Below are positions 15,732-23,485 of a stretch of DNA of 36,636 nt, piece by piece. Numbering within the stretch: position 1 is the first letter of the stretch; each line of letters opens with the position of its first letter. The notes beneath the pieces are model-generated. The model did not search any database and was not told where the DNA came from. It saw only the letters and a program-made list of their open reading frames with translations. This DNA is from Chloroflexota bacterium (GTDB lineage Bacteria > Chloroflexota > Anaerolineae > UBA4142): positions 1 through 36,636 of the forward strand of contig JACRMI010000109.1 of assembly GCA_016215025.1 (NCBI GenBank). Reading direction: 5' to 3'. The position numbers and the translations under genes are program-made.

Positions 15732-16724
15732 ATGAAAGCCGTTGGGTACATTCGTGTATCGTCCGAAATGCAAATCGAAACTGGACACAGCCTGGGGGCA
15801 CAGCGAACGCTCATCACAGATTACGTTCGCGCAAAAGGATGGACGTTGAGTGAAGTGTTCTGTGATCCTGGGTTATCGGGTACACTGAGCAATCGTCCCG
15901 CGTTGCGGGAATTAATGTCGCGGGCTGAACAGCGTGAGTTCGATGTCGTGATCGTTTATGCCATCGATCGGTTTTATCGTGATCTCGGTGGGTTGCTGAC
16001 CGCATTGCACCATTTACAAAAACATCGAGTCACATTTGTTTCGATTACGGAGAATCTCGATTTCACTACACCCTGGGGCAAGCTTGTCTTGGCAGTCCTG
16101 GGTGCTCTCGCCGAAATCTATATTGACAAATTGCGTGAAGAAACGAAGAAAGGCAAACAAGCACGCGCACGTAAAGGACTATGGAACGGCAGCATTCCAT
16201 TCGGTTATTGCAATGGATTGTGCGCTTCATGCACCGACGTGAACGGGAAAGATTATTGTCCTAACTTTGGTCAAGCCAATCGGAGCCACAGCGGAATTCT
16301 CATCGCGCATCCGATTGAAAGTGTCGCCGTGCGCTTAACCTTCGGCTGGTATGAAATGAGAAATTGGAGTCATCGGTTAATCGCCGAAAAACTCAATGCC
16401 TATGAACTCATTTTGCCTGATGGTTCCGTTCGTCACTTTCGCACGAAACGTTGTCCCTCCCTAGGTGGACCACAACGCATCACTCGGAGTACCGTCCGTG
16501 AAATGCTATCACGCATCTTCTATACAGGACAACTACCCTATTATGGCACGAATGAGCACGGGATCAAATTGAAACGGCGGAATATTTCAGCGCTTGTCCC
16601 AGGTCAACATCCAGCACTAATAAGCCAAGAACTTTTCGATCATTGTCAGGAAATTGCTGGGAGACGTCTGGGTAATCTATCAAGGGCTGGAGGACTCAAC
16701 GCGGAATTCGCTGAGAGACCATAA
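15732..16724 (+). pseudogene. Large serine recombinase, truncated at the C-terminus
   Basis: Site-specific recombinase of the integrase/transposase type. The resolvase domain is intact: YIRVSS with catalytic Ser10, LSGTLSNRPALRELM, and IVYAIDRFYRD, followed by the long helix. A Cys-containing segment (GLCASCTDVNGKDYCPNFG, near 167-185) precedes the recombinase domain, which reaches LVPGQHPALISQELFDHCQE. Relatives then continue for 100-250 residues with a zinc ribbon and coiled coil; here the frame stops 25 residues later. Without these parts it may not act by itself. ATG 15732 follows AGGAGG. It ends 210 bp from tRNA-Asp. Confidence 0.75.
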
Positions 16725-16808
16725 TATTCCTGACGGAGAAACCAACTAAACGTGGAACGAACATGATAGTCTCACAATAAAAAGCAACGTCTTTGAGGAC
16801 AAAAAAGA

Positions 16809-16854
16809 TTTGCGGGAGCGAAGGTAGTACTAGTACTACCTTCGCTCCCGCAAA
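16809..16854 (-). terminator. 46-bp perfect palindrome, probable tRNA-Asp terminator
   Basis: The left half TTTGCGGGAGCGAAGGTAGT plus ACT (16809-16831) is exactly inverse to 16832-16854, with no spacer. Read leftward, the stem is followed by ATCTTTTTT, a U-tract, so it can terminate the tRNA transcript 80 bp after its 3' end. Ten bases (GCGGGAGCGA) match the tRNA-Asp 3' end at 16934-16943. The size is also like a serine-recombinase attachment site. Confidence 0.6.
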
Positions 16855-16934
16855 AAATTCTTCCCCCATTTTGCAAAATGCGTTTTCAAAAAAGCTTGAT
16901 TTACTGGGGAAAAATGAAAAAAAGGTTGCCGCAG

Positions 16935-17008
16935 CGGGAGCGACGGGATTCGGACCCGCGATCTCGGCCTTGACAGGGCCGCATGTTAGGCCGCTACACC
17001 ACGCCCCC
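16935..17008 (-). tRNA. tRNA-Asp(GTC)
   Basis: A 74-nt cloverleaf on the minus strand. The acceptor GGGGGCG pairs with CGCTCCC (one G-U), the anticodon stem is CGGCC/GGCCG with loop CTGTCAA and anticodon GTC, and the T arm is GCGGG-TCCGAAT-CCCGT. The discriminator is G and CCA is not encoded. Confidence 0.95.
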
Positions 17009-17021
17009 ACGACCTATTGGC

Positions 17022-17050
17022 AATATAGCATATCTCGCCAAGGGTGTCAA
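17022..17050 (-). promoter_or_regulatory. tRNA-Asp promoter
   Basis: TTGACA (17050-17045), 17 bp, TATATT (17027-17022), with an extended -10 TG. It lies directly after the stop codon of the upstream exporter gene and 13 bp before the tRNA. Confidence 0.75.
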
Positions 17051-17051
17051 A

Positions 17052-18908
17052 TTAATCTGGCGTCGATCCCTCCACGTCCACAAATTGCCGCTCGTACAAT
17101 TGGCGATACAAGCCATTCAGCGCGATCAACTCCTCGTGCCGCCCACGCTCGACGAGGCGTCCATCGTTCACGACGCAAATCATATCGGCGTGCCGAATCG
17201 TGCTCAAGCGATGCGCGATGACGATAGCCGTGCGCCCTTTGAGCAATCGCTCTAGCGCCTGCTGAATCAACACCTCGGTCATTGTATCGACGCTGGCAGT
17301 CGCTTCGTCGAGAATCAAGATGCGCGGATTTGCCAACACCGCCCGCGCGATGCAAATCAATTGGCGCTGCCCCACCGACAAATTGACTCCACCCTCTTGT
17401 ATCACCGTTTCATATCGATCAGGCAACGCGATGATGAACTCATGTGCATTTGCGGAACGTGCCGCGTCTTCCAGTTCGCTTTCACTCGCATCGGCAAAAC
17501 CAAATCGAATGTTGTCGGCAATCGTTCCAGAAAACAAGAACGGTTCTTGCGGCACGAGTCCCGTTTGGCGGCGCAGAGTTTGCTGGGCGACCTCGCGCAC
17601 GTCAATCCCGTCAATGCGTACCGCACCTTCAGTGACATCGTAGAGACGCGCGACCAAGTTCGCAATCGATGTTTTGCCCGCGCCGGTTGGACCGACCAAC
17701 GCAATCATATTTCCTGGCTCGACTACAAGATTCACATCGTGCAGCACACACTCTTCGCCGCCCTCTGAAGAGGACCTTCGGCGATAGGCAAATGAAACGT
17801 GATCGAATTCAACGCGGCCAACAATCGGCGGCATCTCTTGGGTGTTCGGTCGATCCATGACTTGTGACGGCGTGTCGAGCAAGTTAAACACGCGTTCGCC
17901 GCCCGCTATTGCCGCTTGCATCGTCGTATAAAGCTGGCTCAGGTCTTGAATCGGCTGAAAGAAACGCGTGACGTACGCGAGAAAGGCAACGACCACACCC
18001 AGAGTGATTTCGCCGCGCGCGACCGCGATTCCACCGAATCCCAACACAATCGCCGTGGCAAGCATTCCCAAAAATTCGACCGAGGGCAAGAACGTAAACG
18101 ACAAACGCATCGCCGCGATGTTGGCGTCGCGATTCGCACGATTCACCTCGTCGAAACGTTCCTGCGTTGCGTCTTCCTGCACGAACGCTTGAATCACCCG
18201 CATCCCCGAAATATTTTCCGCGAGATCGCCGACCACCGCCGCGATTTTCGAGCGTGTGTCGCGAAACGCAACCTGGGCTTGACGCGTAAACAACCAGGTT
18301 GCCAGAACCATAAGCGGCAGAACGCTGAATGTGACGAATGCCAAGCGCGCGTCCATCGACACCATCACGACGACAATTCCGATCAACACAGCGAGGTCGC
18401 CGATCAACGTGATGAGTCCTTGCGACAAAAGATCATTGATGACCGACACGTCGTTGATGACGCGCGAAATGGCAACGCCGACAATATGTGTGTCGTGATA
18501 ACCCATCGAAAGGATTTGGAGATGACGAAAGAGTTCTGCACGTAGATTCTTGAGGACTTGCTGACCGACCCAGGATAAAAGATATTGTAACGCCGATGTT
18601 GTCACAAAAATACCGAGGAAGGTCAGCACGAGAAAAACGGCAATTTGAGTTAGCCCAGCAGCATCGCTCGGTGCAATGAATTGATCGATGGCAACTTTGA
18701 TGAGGAACGGCGCGGCAAGCGTCAGCGCCGACGAAATCAAAATCAGAATGATCGACGCGACCATGCGCTGCCAATGAGGACGCAAATAACCGAGGAGGCG
18801 CAACGCAATACGCAGATCGAAATCGTGTTGCTCCGAGTCCTCGCCGAATTTTTCAATTGCGCCGCGCGGTCCCATGTTGGCGGCGGTTGAACCGATAGAA
18901 AGACTCAT
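17052..18908 (-). CDS. ABC exporter half-transporter with canonical catalytic residues
   Basis: A 618-residue fusion of a six-helix membrane domain (about residues 30-330) and an ATPase domain, as in MsbA-like multidrug or lipid exporters. The ATPase has Walker A GPTGAGKTS, Walker B ILILDEATASVD with the catalytic Glu, and the switch His in AIVIAHRLST. The signature is LSVGQ instead of LSGGQ. Together with the upstream partner this gives a heterodimer with one normal and one degenerate ATP site. ATG 18908 is chosen by comparison with relatives, but it has no clear ribosome site; the frame stays open upstream through a repeat to ATG 18989, which overlaps the partner's stop. The substrate is unknown. 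Confidence 0.9.
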   Translation of the reverse strand: MSLSIGSTAANMGPRGAIEKFGEDSEQHDFDLRIALRLLGYLRPHWQRMVASIILILISSALTLAAPFLIKVAIDQFIAPSDAAGLTQIAVFLVLTFLGIFVTTSALQYLLSWVGQQVLKNLRAELFRHLQILSMGYHDTHIVGVAISRVINDVSVINDLLSQGLITLIGDLAVLIGIVVVMVSMDARLAFVTFSVLPLMVLATWLFTRQAQVAFRDTRSKIAAVVGDLAENISGMRVIQAFVQEDATQERFDEVNRANRDANIAAMRLSFTFLPSVEFLGMLATAIVLGFGGIAVARGEITLGVVVAFLAYVTRFFQPIQDLSQLYTTMQAAIAGGERVFNLLDTPSQVMDRPNTQEMPPIVGRVEFDHVSFAYRRRSSSEGGEECVLHDVNLVVEPGNMIALVGPTGAGKTSIANLVARLYDVTEGAVRIDGIDVREVAQQTLRRQTGLVPQEPFLFSGTIADNIRFGFADASESELEDAARSANAHEFIIALPDRYETVIQEGGVNLSVGQRQLICIARAVLANPRILILDEATASVDTMTEVLIQQALERLLKGRTAIVIAHRLSTIRHADMICVVNDGRLVERGRHEELIALNGLYRQLYERQFVDVEGSTPD

Positions 18909-18910
18909 AA

Positions 18911-18997
18911 ACTGAAGGATGAAGGATGAGGGATGAATCGCCGTCATAGATGGCGCATCATCTTTCATCCTTCCGCCTTCATCCTTCATCCTTTCTT
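18911..18997. repeat. GGATGAA-type tandem/inverted repeat between the exporter genes
   Basis: Tandem GAAGGAT units at the left (18913-18935) are faced by their inverse at 18955-18996, so the stretch folds as an imperfect hairpin. The stop codon of the upstream exporter gene (18979-18981) lies inside the repeat, and the sequence remains open in the frame of the downstream gene. Confidence 0.65.
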
Positions 18998-20778
18998 AGT
19001 TGATGATTATAAATCTCGGCATACAACCCCGACGTTCGTAACAACTCCTCGTGTGTTCCCCGCGCGGCAATGCGTCCTTTTTCCAAAACGAGAATAAAGT
19101 CCGCAAGCCGCAGTGTGCTTAATCGTTGTGCGATCACGAACGAGGTACGCCCGCGCATCAAGCGCTCTAACGCGAGTTGAATCAAGCGCTCGGTCTCGGC
19201 ATCGACGCTCGAAGTCGCGTCATCGAGAATCAGAATGCGTGGGTCTTTGAGCAACGCACGCGCAATCGCGACGCGCTGGCGTTGTCCACCCGACAGCGTA
19301 ATACCGCGCTCGCCGACAAGGGTATCGTAACCGTGCGGCGTTTCCATGACAAAGTCATGCGCCTGCGCCGCTTTTGCCGCTTCGATAATCTGTTCTTCAT
19401 TTGCATTCGGAACGCCGAATGAAATATTTTCGCGGATCGTTGCGGCGAACAACATCGTTTCTTGCAACACGATGCCGATTTGATCGCGGAGCGAATTGAG
19501 CGTCACGCAGCGCAAGTCGGACCCATCGACGGAGATGCGTCCTTCGGTCGGATCATAAAATCGCGGGATAAGATTGATGATGGTCGATTTGCCCGACCCT
19601 GTCATGCCGAGCAGCGCAATGACCTGCCCCGGTCGCGCCTCGAATGTAATGTCGGAGAGAATTTTGTGGCGACGAAAATACGAAAACGAAACGTGATCGA
19701 AGCAGACTGCGCCGCGTACGGGCGGCAGCGCAATCGCATCGGGTGCGTCGCGCACTTCGGACTGCGTGTCGAGAATATCAAAGATGCGTTCGCCCGCCGC
19801 TGCCGCGATGGCGATGACCGGAATAATCTGCCCCAAGCGACGAATCGGTTGAATCAATTGCGCGAGATACGTTGAAAACGAAACCAATTCGCCGAGCGTG
19901 AGTTGTCCTTGAATCACCAACTGTCCGCCGTACCAAATAATCAAGACGGTCCCAAGATTCGCGATCAAATCCATCAGCGGCGCATTAGTCGATTGCAAAC
20001 GCGTCGATTGCACGGAGAGGTTGAACCATTTTTCGTTTTCGCGATCAAAGCGCGCGATTTCGGCATTTTCTTGCGCAAACGCTTTGACGACGCGTGCCCC
20101 GCGCAAGTTTTGTTCCAGTCGCGTCGTCAGCACGGCAAGTTGTTGTTGGATCGCCAGCGAGAGCGGACGCAAGCGCCGACCAAACCAGAAGGCCCGATAC
20201 GCAAGGATCGGCATCGTGCAAAGCGCGAGCAGCGCCAACCTAGGATTCATTGCCAGCAAGAACACTGCCGTACCGACGAACAAGACGAGCGCATCGACGA
20301 GACGCTGCACCGCGCGTCCCGTCAAAAATCGAACGCGGTCAACATCCTGAATCGCGCGCGAAAGAATTTGCCCTGTCTCGGTGCGATCATGATACGCGAA
20401 CGATAGCATCGCCAGCTTGCGATGGATCGCATTACGCAAATCGTATGCGACACCCTGCGAAGCTGTCTCTGTCCACAACCCTTGAAAAAAAGTAATGACG
20501 CCTTTGATGAGCGTAAGAACTAGAAGTGCTAGTACGGACCCAATCAAAAGCGGTGTGTCATGTTGACCAATGCCGCGATCGACGATCCAACGGATAAATT
20601 GTGGCGTGATGAGTGCAATCGCATCAATTGCAACCAACGCAACGTATGCTCCAACACTCAATCGCCAATACGGCCGGAGGTAACTCAAGCAGCGCCAAAG
20701 AATACGGACGTTGTTTGGATTGGGGAGAGGGACAGGTTGTGGTTGGAAATTTTGTTTCGAGGTTTCAGCGCGAATCAT
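18979..20778 (-). CDS. ABC exporter half-transporter with a degenerate ATP site
   Basis: A 599-residue membrane-ATPase fusion, partner of the next gene. Six membrane segments (about residues 40-320) precede the ATPase domain with Walker A GMTGSGKST, signature LSGGQRQR, Walker B ILILDDATSSVD and FVIAQRLST. The catalytic Glu is Asp and the switch His is Gln, whereas the partner keeps Glu and His but has LSVGQ. This division matches heterodimeric exporters such as TM287/288 and BmrCD, in which one site hydrolyses ATP poorly. ATG 20778 gives the usual length; there is no good ribosome site and the promoter ends only nine bases upstream. The last residues, RKDEG, are encoded by repeat sequence. 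Confidence 0.9.
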   Translation of the reverse strand: MIRAETSKQNFQPQPVPLPNPNNVRILWRCLSYLRPYWRLSVGAYVALVAIDAIALITPQFIRWIVDRGIGQHDTPLLIGSVLALLVLTLIKGVITFFQGLWTETASQGVAYDLRNAIHRKLAMLSFAYHDRTETGQILSRAIQDVDRVRFLTGRAVQRLVDALVLFVGTAVFLLAMNPRLALLALCTMPILAYRAFWFGRRLRPLSLAIQQQLAVLTTRLEQNLRGARVVKAFAQENAEIARFDRENEKWFNLSVQSTRLQSTNAPLMDLIANLGTVLIIWYGGQLVIQGQLTLGELVSFSTYLAQLIQPIRRLGQIIPVIAIAAAAGERIFDILDTQSEVRDAPDAIALPPVRGAVCFDHVSFSYFRRHKILSDITFEARPGQVIALLGMTGSGKSTIINLIPRFYDPTEGRISVDGSDLRCVTLNSLRDQIGIVLQETMLFAATIRENISFGVPNANEEQIIEAAKAAQAHDFVMETPHGYDTLVGERGITLSGGQRQRVAIARALLKDPRILILDDATSSVDAETERLIQLALERLMRGRTSFVIAQRLSTLRLADFILVLEKGRIAARGTHEELLRTSGLYAEIYNHQLRKDEG

Positions 20779-20787
20779 GTCTCGTTC

Positions 20788-20816
20788 ATTATATTCCTTG
20801 GATTCTATCCCAGCAA
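20788..20816 (-). promoter_or_regulatory. Promoter of the ABC exporter operon
   Basis: TTGCTG (20816-20811), 17 bp, TATAAT (20793-20788). Nine bases separate the -10 box from ATG 20778, so the mRNA should have a leader of 0-3 nt. Confidence 0.6.
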
Positions 20817-20827
20817 ATTTTGGAAAT

Positions 20828-20949
20828 AGGAAAGCGAAGCTGCATTCGCTTCGCTTTCCTTGCACTGTCATTCTGAGCGGAGCGATTTGTGCGGAGCGAA
20901 GAATCTCTCATATTGGAGTTGCGATATTCTTGGCTTCGCTCAGAATGAC
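20828..20949. repeat. Intergenic palindromic repeats (GTCATTCTGAGCG family)
   Basis: Two inverted repeats: AGGAAAGCGAAG (20828-20839) with its inverse (20849-20860), and GTCATTCTGAGCG (20867-20879) with its exact inverse (20937-20949). They fill the gap between the MmgE/PrpD gene and the exporter promoter. A related pair occurs at 22431-22516. Confidence 0.75.
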
Positions 20950-20962
20950 AAACGTTCGTATG

Positions 20963-22339
20963 CTACGCTTTCTTCGGCAAGCGATTCGTCAATTCGCGCA
21001 ACGAAGCAACGTTCTCCAGTTTCCATACCACGTCGAGAAGATGTTCCGCTTCGGTATCGTTCCAAACACGCGCGCTATTTGTGCGGAATTTCGCTACGAC
21101 TTGAGCGTCCGTCATTTTGTTGCCGGCGTGTCCCAACGGATAACGCGCCTCCCGCGTGTGAATCGCGCCATCCTTCGTCTTCACCGTGAGCTTGTTTGGA
21201 ATGCTTTCGGGATATATTGCGGTAAGCCGCGCCGACTCGATTAACTTCGTCTGGCTGAGCAATTGATGAATCCGTTCGTCGCGCAATTGTTCCGGCGAAA
21301 ACGTTTCGCGCACAACTTGCCCATCGACTAGCCCTGCGGCAATGATGTATTGTAAACTATGGTCTGCCGTCTCGCGTGTAGTCGGTTTCCATTTTTCGGG
21401 ATCGCCTGCGATGATTTCGTACGCCGCTTTGAACGTCTCAATCTCGATCTGCTCGATCAATCTCCAATCTCGAATTTCTTGGTAGAGTTCGCACGCCGCA
21501 TCGACCGCACTCTGCGCGTGGTATTCGACGGGATATGCCTTTATATACGAATCACAGATTCGATGCGGCGGTTCGTTGCGCGTAATACGTTCCAGCGCCT
21601 TATCGTCGAAAGCGTGACCGCCGAGTTCGTGCTTGATGAATCCCATTTGCCCGACGAATGGCTCGAACGGTCCCGTGAATCCTCTCGATGCAACGAGCGC
21701 GGCGAACAATCCATTGCGCGCAGAGTTCGCCGCCGCTGCGCCCTTCCACATCGACAGTTCGCCCGCACGCGTTTGGCGCATCGCCGCGTGTGGAACGAGT
21801 GCAATCGAAATCGCGTGCGCAGTCTGCGCGGCGTTCAATCCCAGGATGCGCGACGCGCCTGCGGCAACGCCGAGTCCGATGTAATTCACGTGATCCCAAC
21901 CGTACGTCCGCAAACTGGCGGCATCGCACAAGTTCATGCTCAACTCGTACGAAATCGCAATCGCTTGGATGAGTCCGGCGGCACTGGCATTCTTCCATTC
22001 GGCAAGCGCAAGCAGCGGCATGATGCAGTCGCTCGGATGCAGTGGTTCGAGCGAGAGATAGGTGTCGTTGAAATCGAGATAGCGCACAGCAACACCATTC
22101 GCAAAGCCCGCTGTCTCCGGATTCGCGCGCACCGTCGAACCGAAAATCGTCGCGCCGTCCTGCAATGGATATTGTTCAGCGTACATGCGCGCTGCAGTGG
22201 GTGAATCGTCGTTGATAGCGGCGCACATCACGCCGAGTGAATCGATAATGCGACGCTTGACCTCGTGGATCGTATCAGCAGGCAGAGTGTGTTGAGCAAT
22301 GGCGTACGCAGCAAATAGTTCTTGAAAACGGTCTTTCAC
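20963..22339 (-). CDS. MmgE/PrpD family protein (2-methylcitrate dehydratase-like)
   Basis: A 458-residue member of the MmgE/PrpD family, whose known members dehydrate 2-methylcitrate to 2-methyl-cis-aconitate, epimerise iminodisuccinate or decarboxylate cis-aconitate. Typical segments are RRIIDSLGVMCAA, GFANGVAVRYLDFNDTYLS, LHPSDCIMPLLALAE, GWDHVNYIGLGVAAGASRILGL, MWKGAAAANSARNGLFAALVASRGFTGP and the C-terminal RYPLGHAGNKM. GTG 22339 is chosen because AGGAGAACCA precedes it. It lies downstream of the citryl-CoA lyase-like gene in the same direction, consistent with a methylcitrate-type step. The exact substrate is not shown. Confidence 0.85.
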   Translation of the reverse strand: MKDRFQELFAAYAIAQHTLPADTIHEVKRRIIDSLGVMCAAINDDSPTAARMYAEQYPLQDGATIFGSTVRANPETAGFANGVAVRYLDFNDTYLSLEPLHPSDCIMPLLALAEWKNASAAGLIQAIAISYELSMNLCDAASLRTYGWDHVNYIGLGVAAGASRILGLNAAQTAHAISIALVPHAAMRQTRAGELSMWKGAAAANSARNGLFAALVASRGFTGPFEPFVGQMGFIKHELGGHAFDDKALERITRNEPPHRICDSYIKAYPVEYHAQSAVDAACELYQEIRDWRLIEQIEIETFKAAYEIIAGDPEKWKPTTRETADHSLQYIIAAGLVDGQVVRETFSPEQLRDERIHQLLSQTKLIESARLTAIYPESIPNKLTVKTKDGAIHTREARYPLGHAGNKMTDAQVVAKFRTNSARVWNDTEAEHLLDVVWKLENVASLRELTNRLPKKA

Positions 22340-22352
22340 TGGTTCTCCTAAA

Positions 22353-22605
22353 AATTCTCTCACGAATCGCGCGAATCTTTGCTAATTTGTCATTTCGAAA
22401 AGTCGCTTCGCTACCCAGAACCTTCAACCTGTCACCCTGAGCGAAGCGAAGGGTCTCGCTCTACCTGGCGAGACGCGCATCGTTCGCATCGCAAAAAACG
22501 CTCCGCTCAGAATGACAAGTTTCTGTCCTTTGAACATGCCAATGCGGGCATGAGTTCTCAGCATGACAGTCTGAGAGAATTCTTTGATTGGCGAAGATTC
22601 GCGTG
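22353..22605. repeat. Nested inverted repeats filling the gap before the MmgE/PrpD gene
   Basis: The outer arms are GCGCGAATCTTTGCTAAT-like (around 22371-22388) and GATTGGCGAAGATTCGCG (around 22586-22603). The inner pair is GTCACCCTGAGCG (22431-22443) with CGCTCAGAATGAC (22504-22516), two mismatches. No gene is seen. The inner pair belongs to the family at 20867-20949. Confidence 0.6.
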
Positions 22606-22614
22606 ACTAGCGGA

Positions 22615-23382
22615 CTATAATTTCCTCGGCGGGATGCCGTCGTATTGAACGTCGTCGATGCGAACGCGCAGCGGTTTTTCGCGCGAATATTCTTCCATCA
22701 CTTGCGCCGATAGTCCCGCGACGCGCCCGATGATAAAAATCGTTTTCGCCATGAGCGGCGGCAAACCCAGGTCGTACAGAATCGCCGCAATCGCACCATC
22801 GGCATTGATGGGCAAAGCTTTGATTTGTTTGCGCGTCGCATCGGCGAGCGCATGGATGAAGGTATAACCATCGCGCGCGAGTCCGAGTTCGTTCACCATT
22901 TCAAATAGTCGGACCGTGCGCGGGTCTTGATCGTGAAAGGGATGTCCCAATCCGGGCAGTCGCTTGTTCGCCGCGCGTGTTTCCGCGACGATTTTTTCTG
23001 CCATATCCACAAACAACATCGATTCTTTCTTGGCACGCGCGATACCATCGGTAATCACCATCATGCAATCGAACCCGGCTCCGGCGTGCGCGTCGCCAAT
23101 CGCCAGGATGCCGCCCGCGATAGCGGCTTCTACCGCGCGCCGATTACCCGTCGCGATGGTGCGCGCCGCCATCGACGAAGGCGACCCAGGTCCGTGATCG
23201 GCAATCGCCACGAGAATCGCGTCGATGATTTTGCGCTCGGCAGGCGTGGGCAGTTCGCCGCGATGAAGCAGGACGACCATATCGGCAAAGGTGATGTTTG
23301 CCATTAATTCCGTCACATCGTAGCCGCGCACCCACACGTGATCGCGATCTGAATGCGTAATTGCTGTTCGCCACGGTCCCAT
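22615..23382 (-). CDS. Short citrate synthase-superfamily protein (citryl-CoA lyase-like)
   Basis: A 255-residue protein, much shorter than citrate or methylcitrate synthases (about 370-430) and similar in size to stand-alone citryl-CoA lyases. The catalytic triad of the superfamily is present: His99 in GDAHAGAG, His147 in GLGHPFHDQDPR and Asp195 in NADGAIAAILYDLG. Lyases of this type split citryl-CoA to acetyl-CoA and oxaloacetate; condensation is the reverse. With PrpD-, PrpF-, aconitase- and methylisocitrate lyase-like genes nearby it could play the PrpC part or cleave a related acyl-CoA. ATG 23382 follows GGGGAGGA. Confidence 0.82.
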   Translation of the reverse strand: MGPWRTAITHSDRDHVWVRGYDVTELMANITFADMVVLLHRGELPTPAERKIIDAILVAIADHGPGSPSSMAARTIATGNRRAVEAAIAGGILAIGDAHAGAGFDCMMVITDGIARAKKESMLFVDMAEKIVAETRAANKRLPGLGHPFHDQDPRTVRLFEMVNELGLARDGYTFIHALADATRKQIKALPINADGAIAAILYDLGLPPLMAKTIFIIGRVAGLSAQVMEEYSREKPLRVRIDDVQYDGIPPRKL

Positions 23383-23397
23383 AAAATCCTCCCCTCA

Positions 23398-23479
23398 AAG
23401 GGAACTCAAGGAAATAAAGGAAATGAGGGAAATAAGGGAATCGATTTCCCAGAGTTCCCTCATTTCCTCTAGTTCCCTT
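23398..23479. repeat. Purine/pyrimidine hairpin after the importer ATPase gene
   Basis: Outer arms AAGGGAACT (23398-23406) and AGTTCCCTT (23471-23479); inner arms AGGAAATGAGGGAA (23418-23431) and its exact inverse (23455-23468). The left half is a loose tandem of AAGGAAATA-like units. It begins five bases after the ATPase stop (reading leftward) and may act as a terminator or mRNA-stabilising stem. Confidence 0.7.
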
Positions 23480-23485
23480 GAATTT

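Noticed and set aside
16809..16854. Palindrome as a functional directional attachment site for the serine recombinase
   Set aside because: Its central dinucleotide is TA, which is self-complementary and would not give directionality; the terminator reading fits better, so the att idea is kept only as an alternative.
18911..18997. Repeated GGATGAA units as a possible CRISPR array
   Set aside because: Units are about 7 bp with no regular unique spacers, and no cas gene is in the window.
21359..22204. 281-residue rightward frame within the MmgE/PrpD gene
   Set aside because: Antisense shadow rich in Arg and Cys; the sense strand has clear family motifs.
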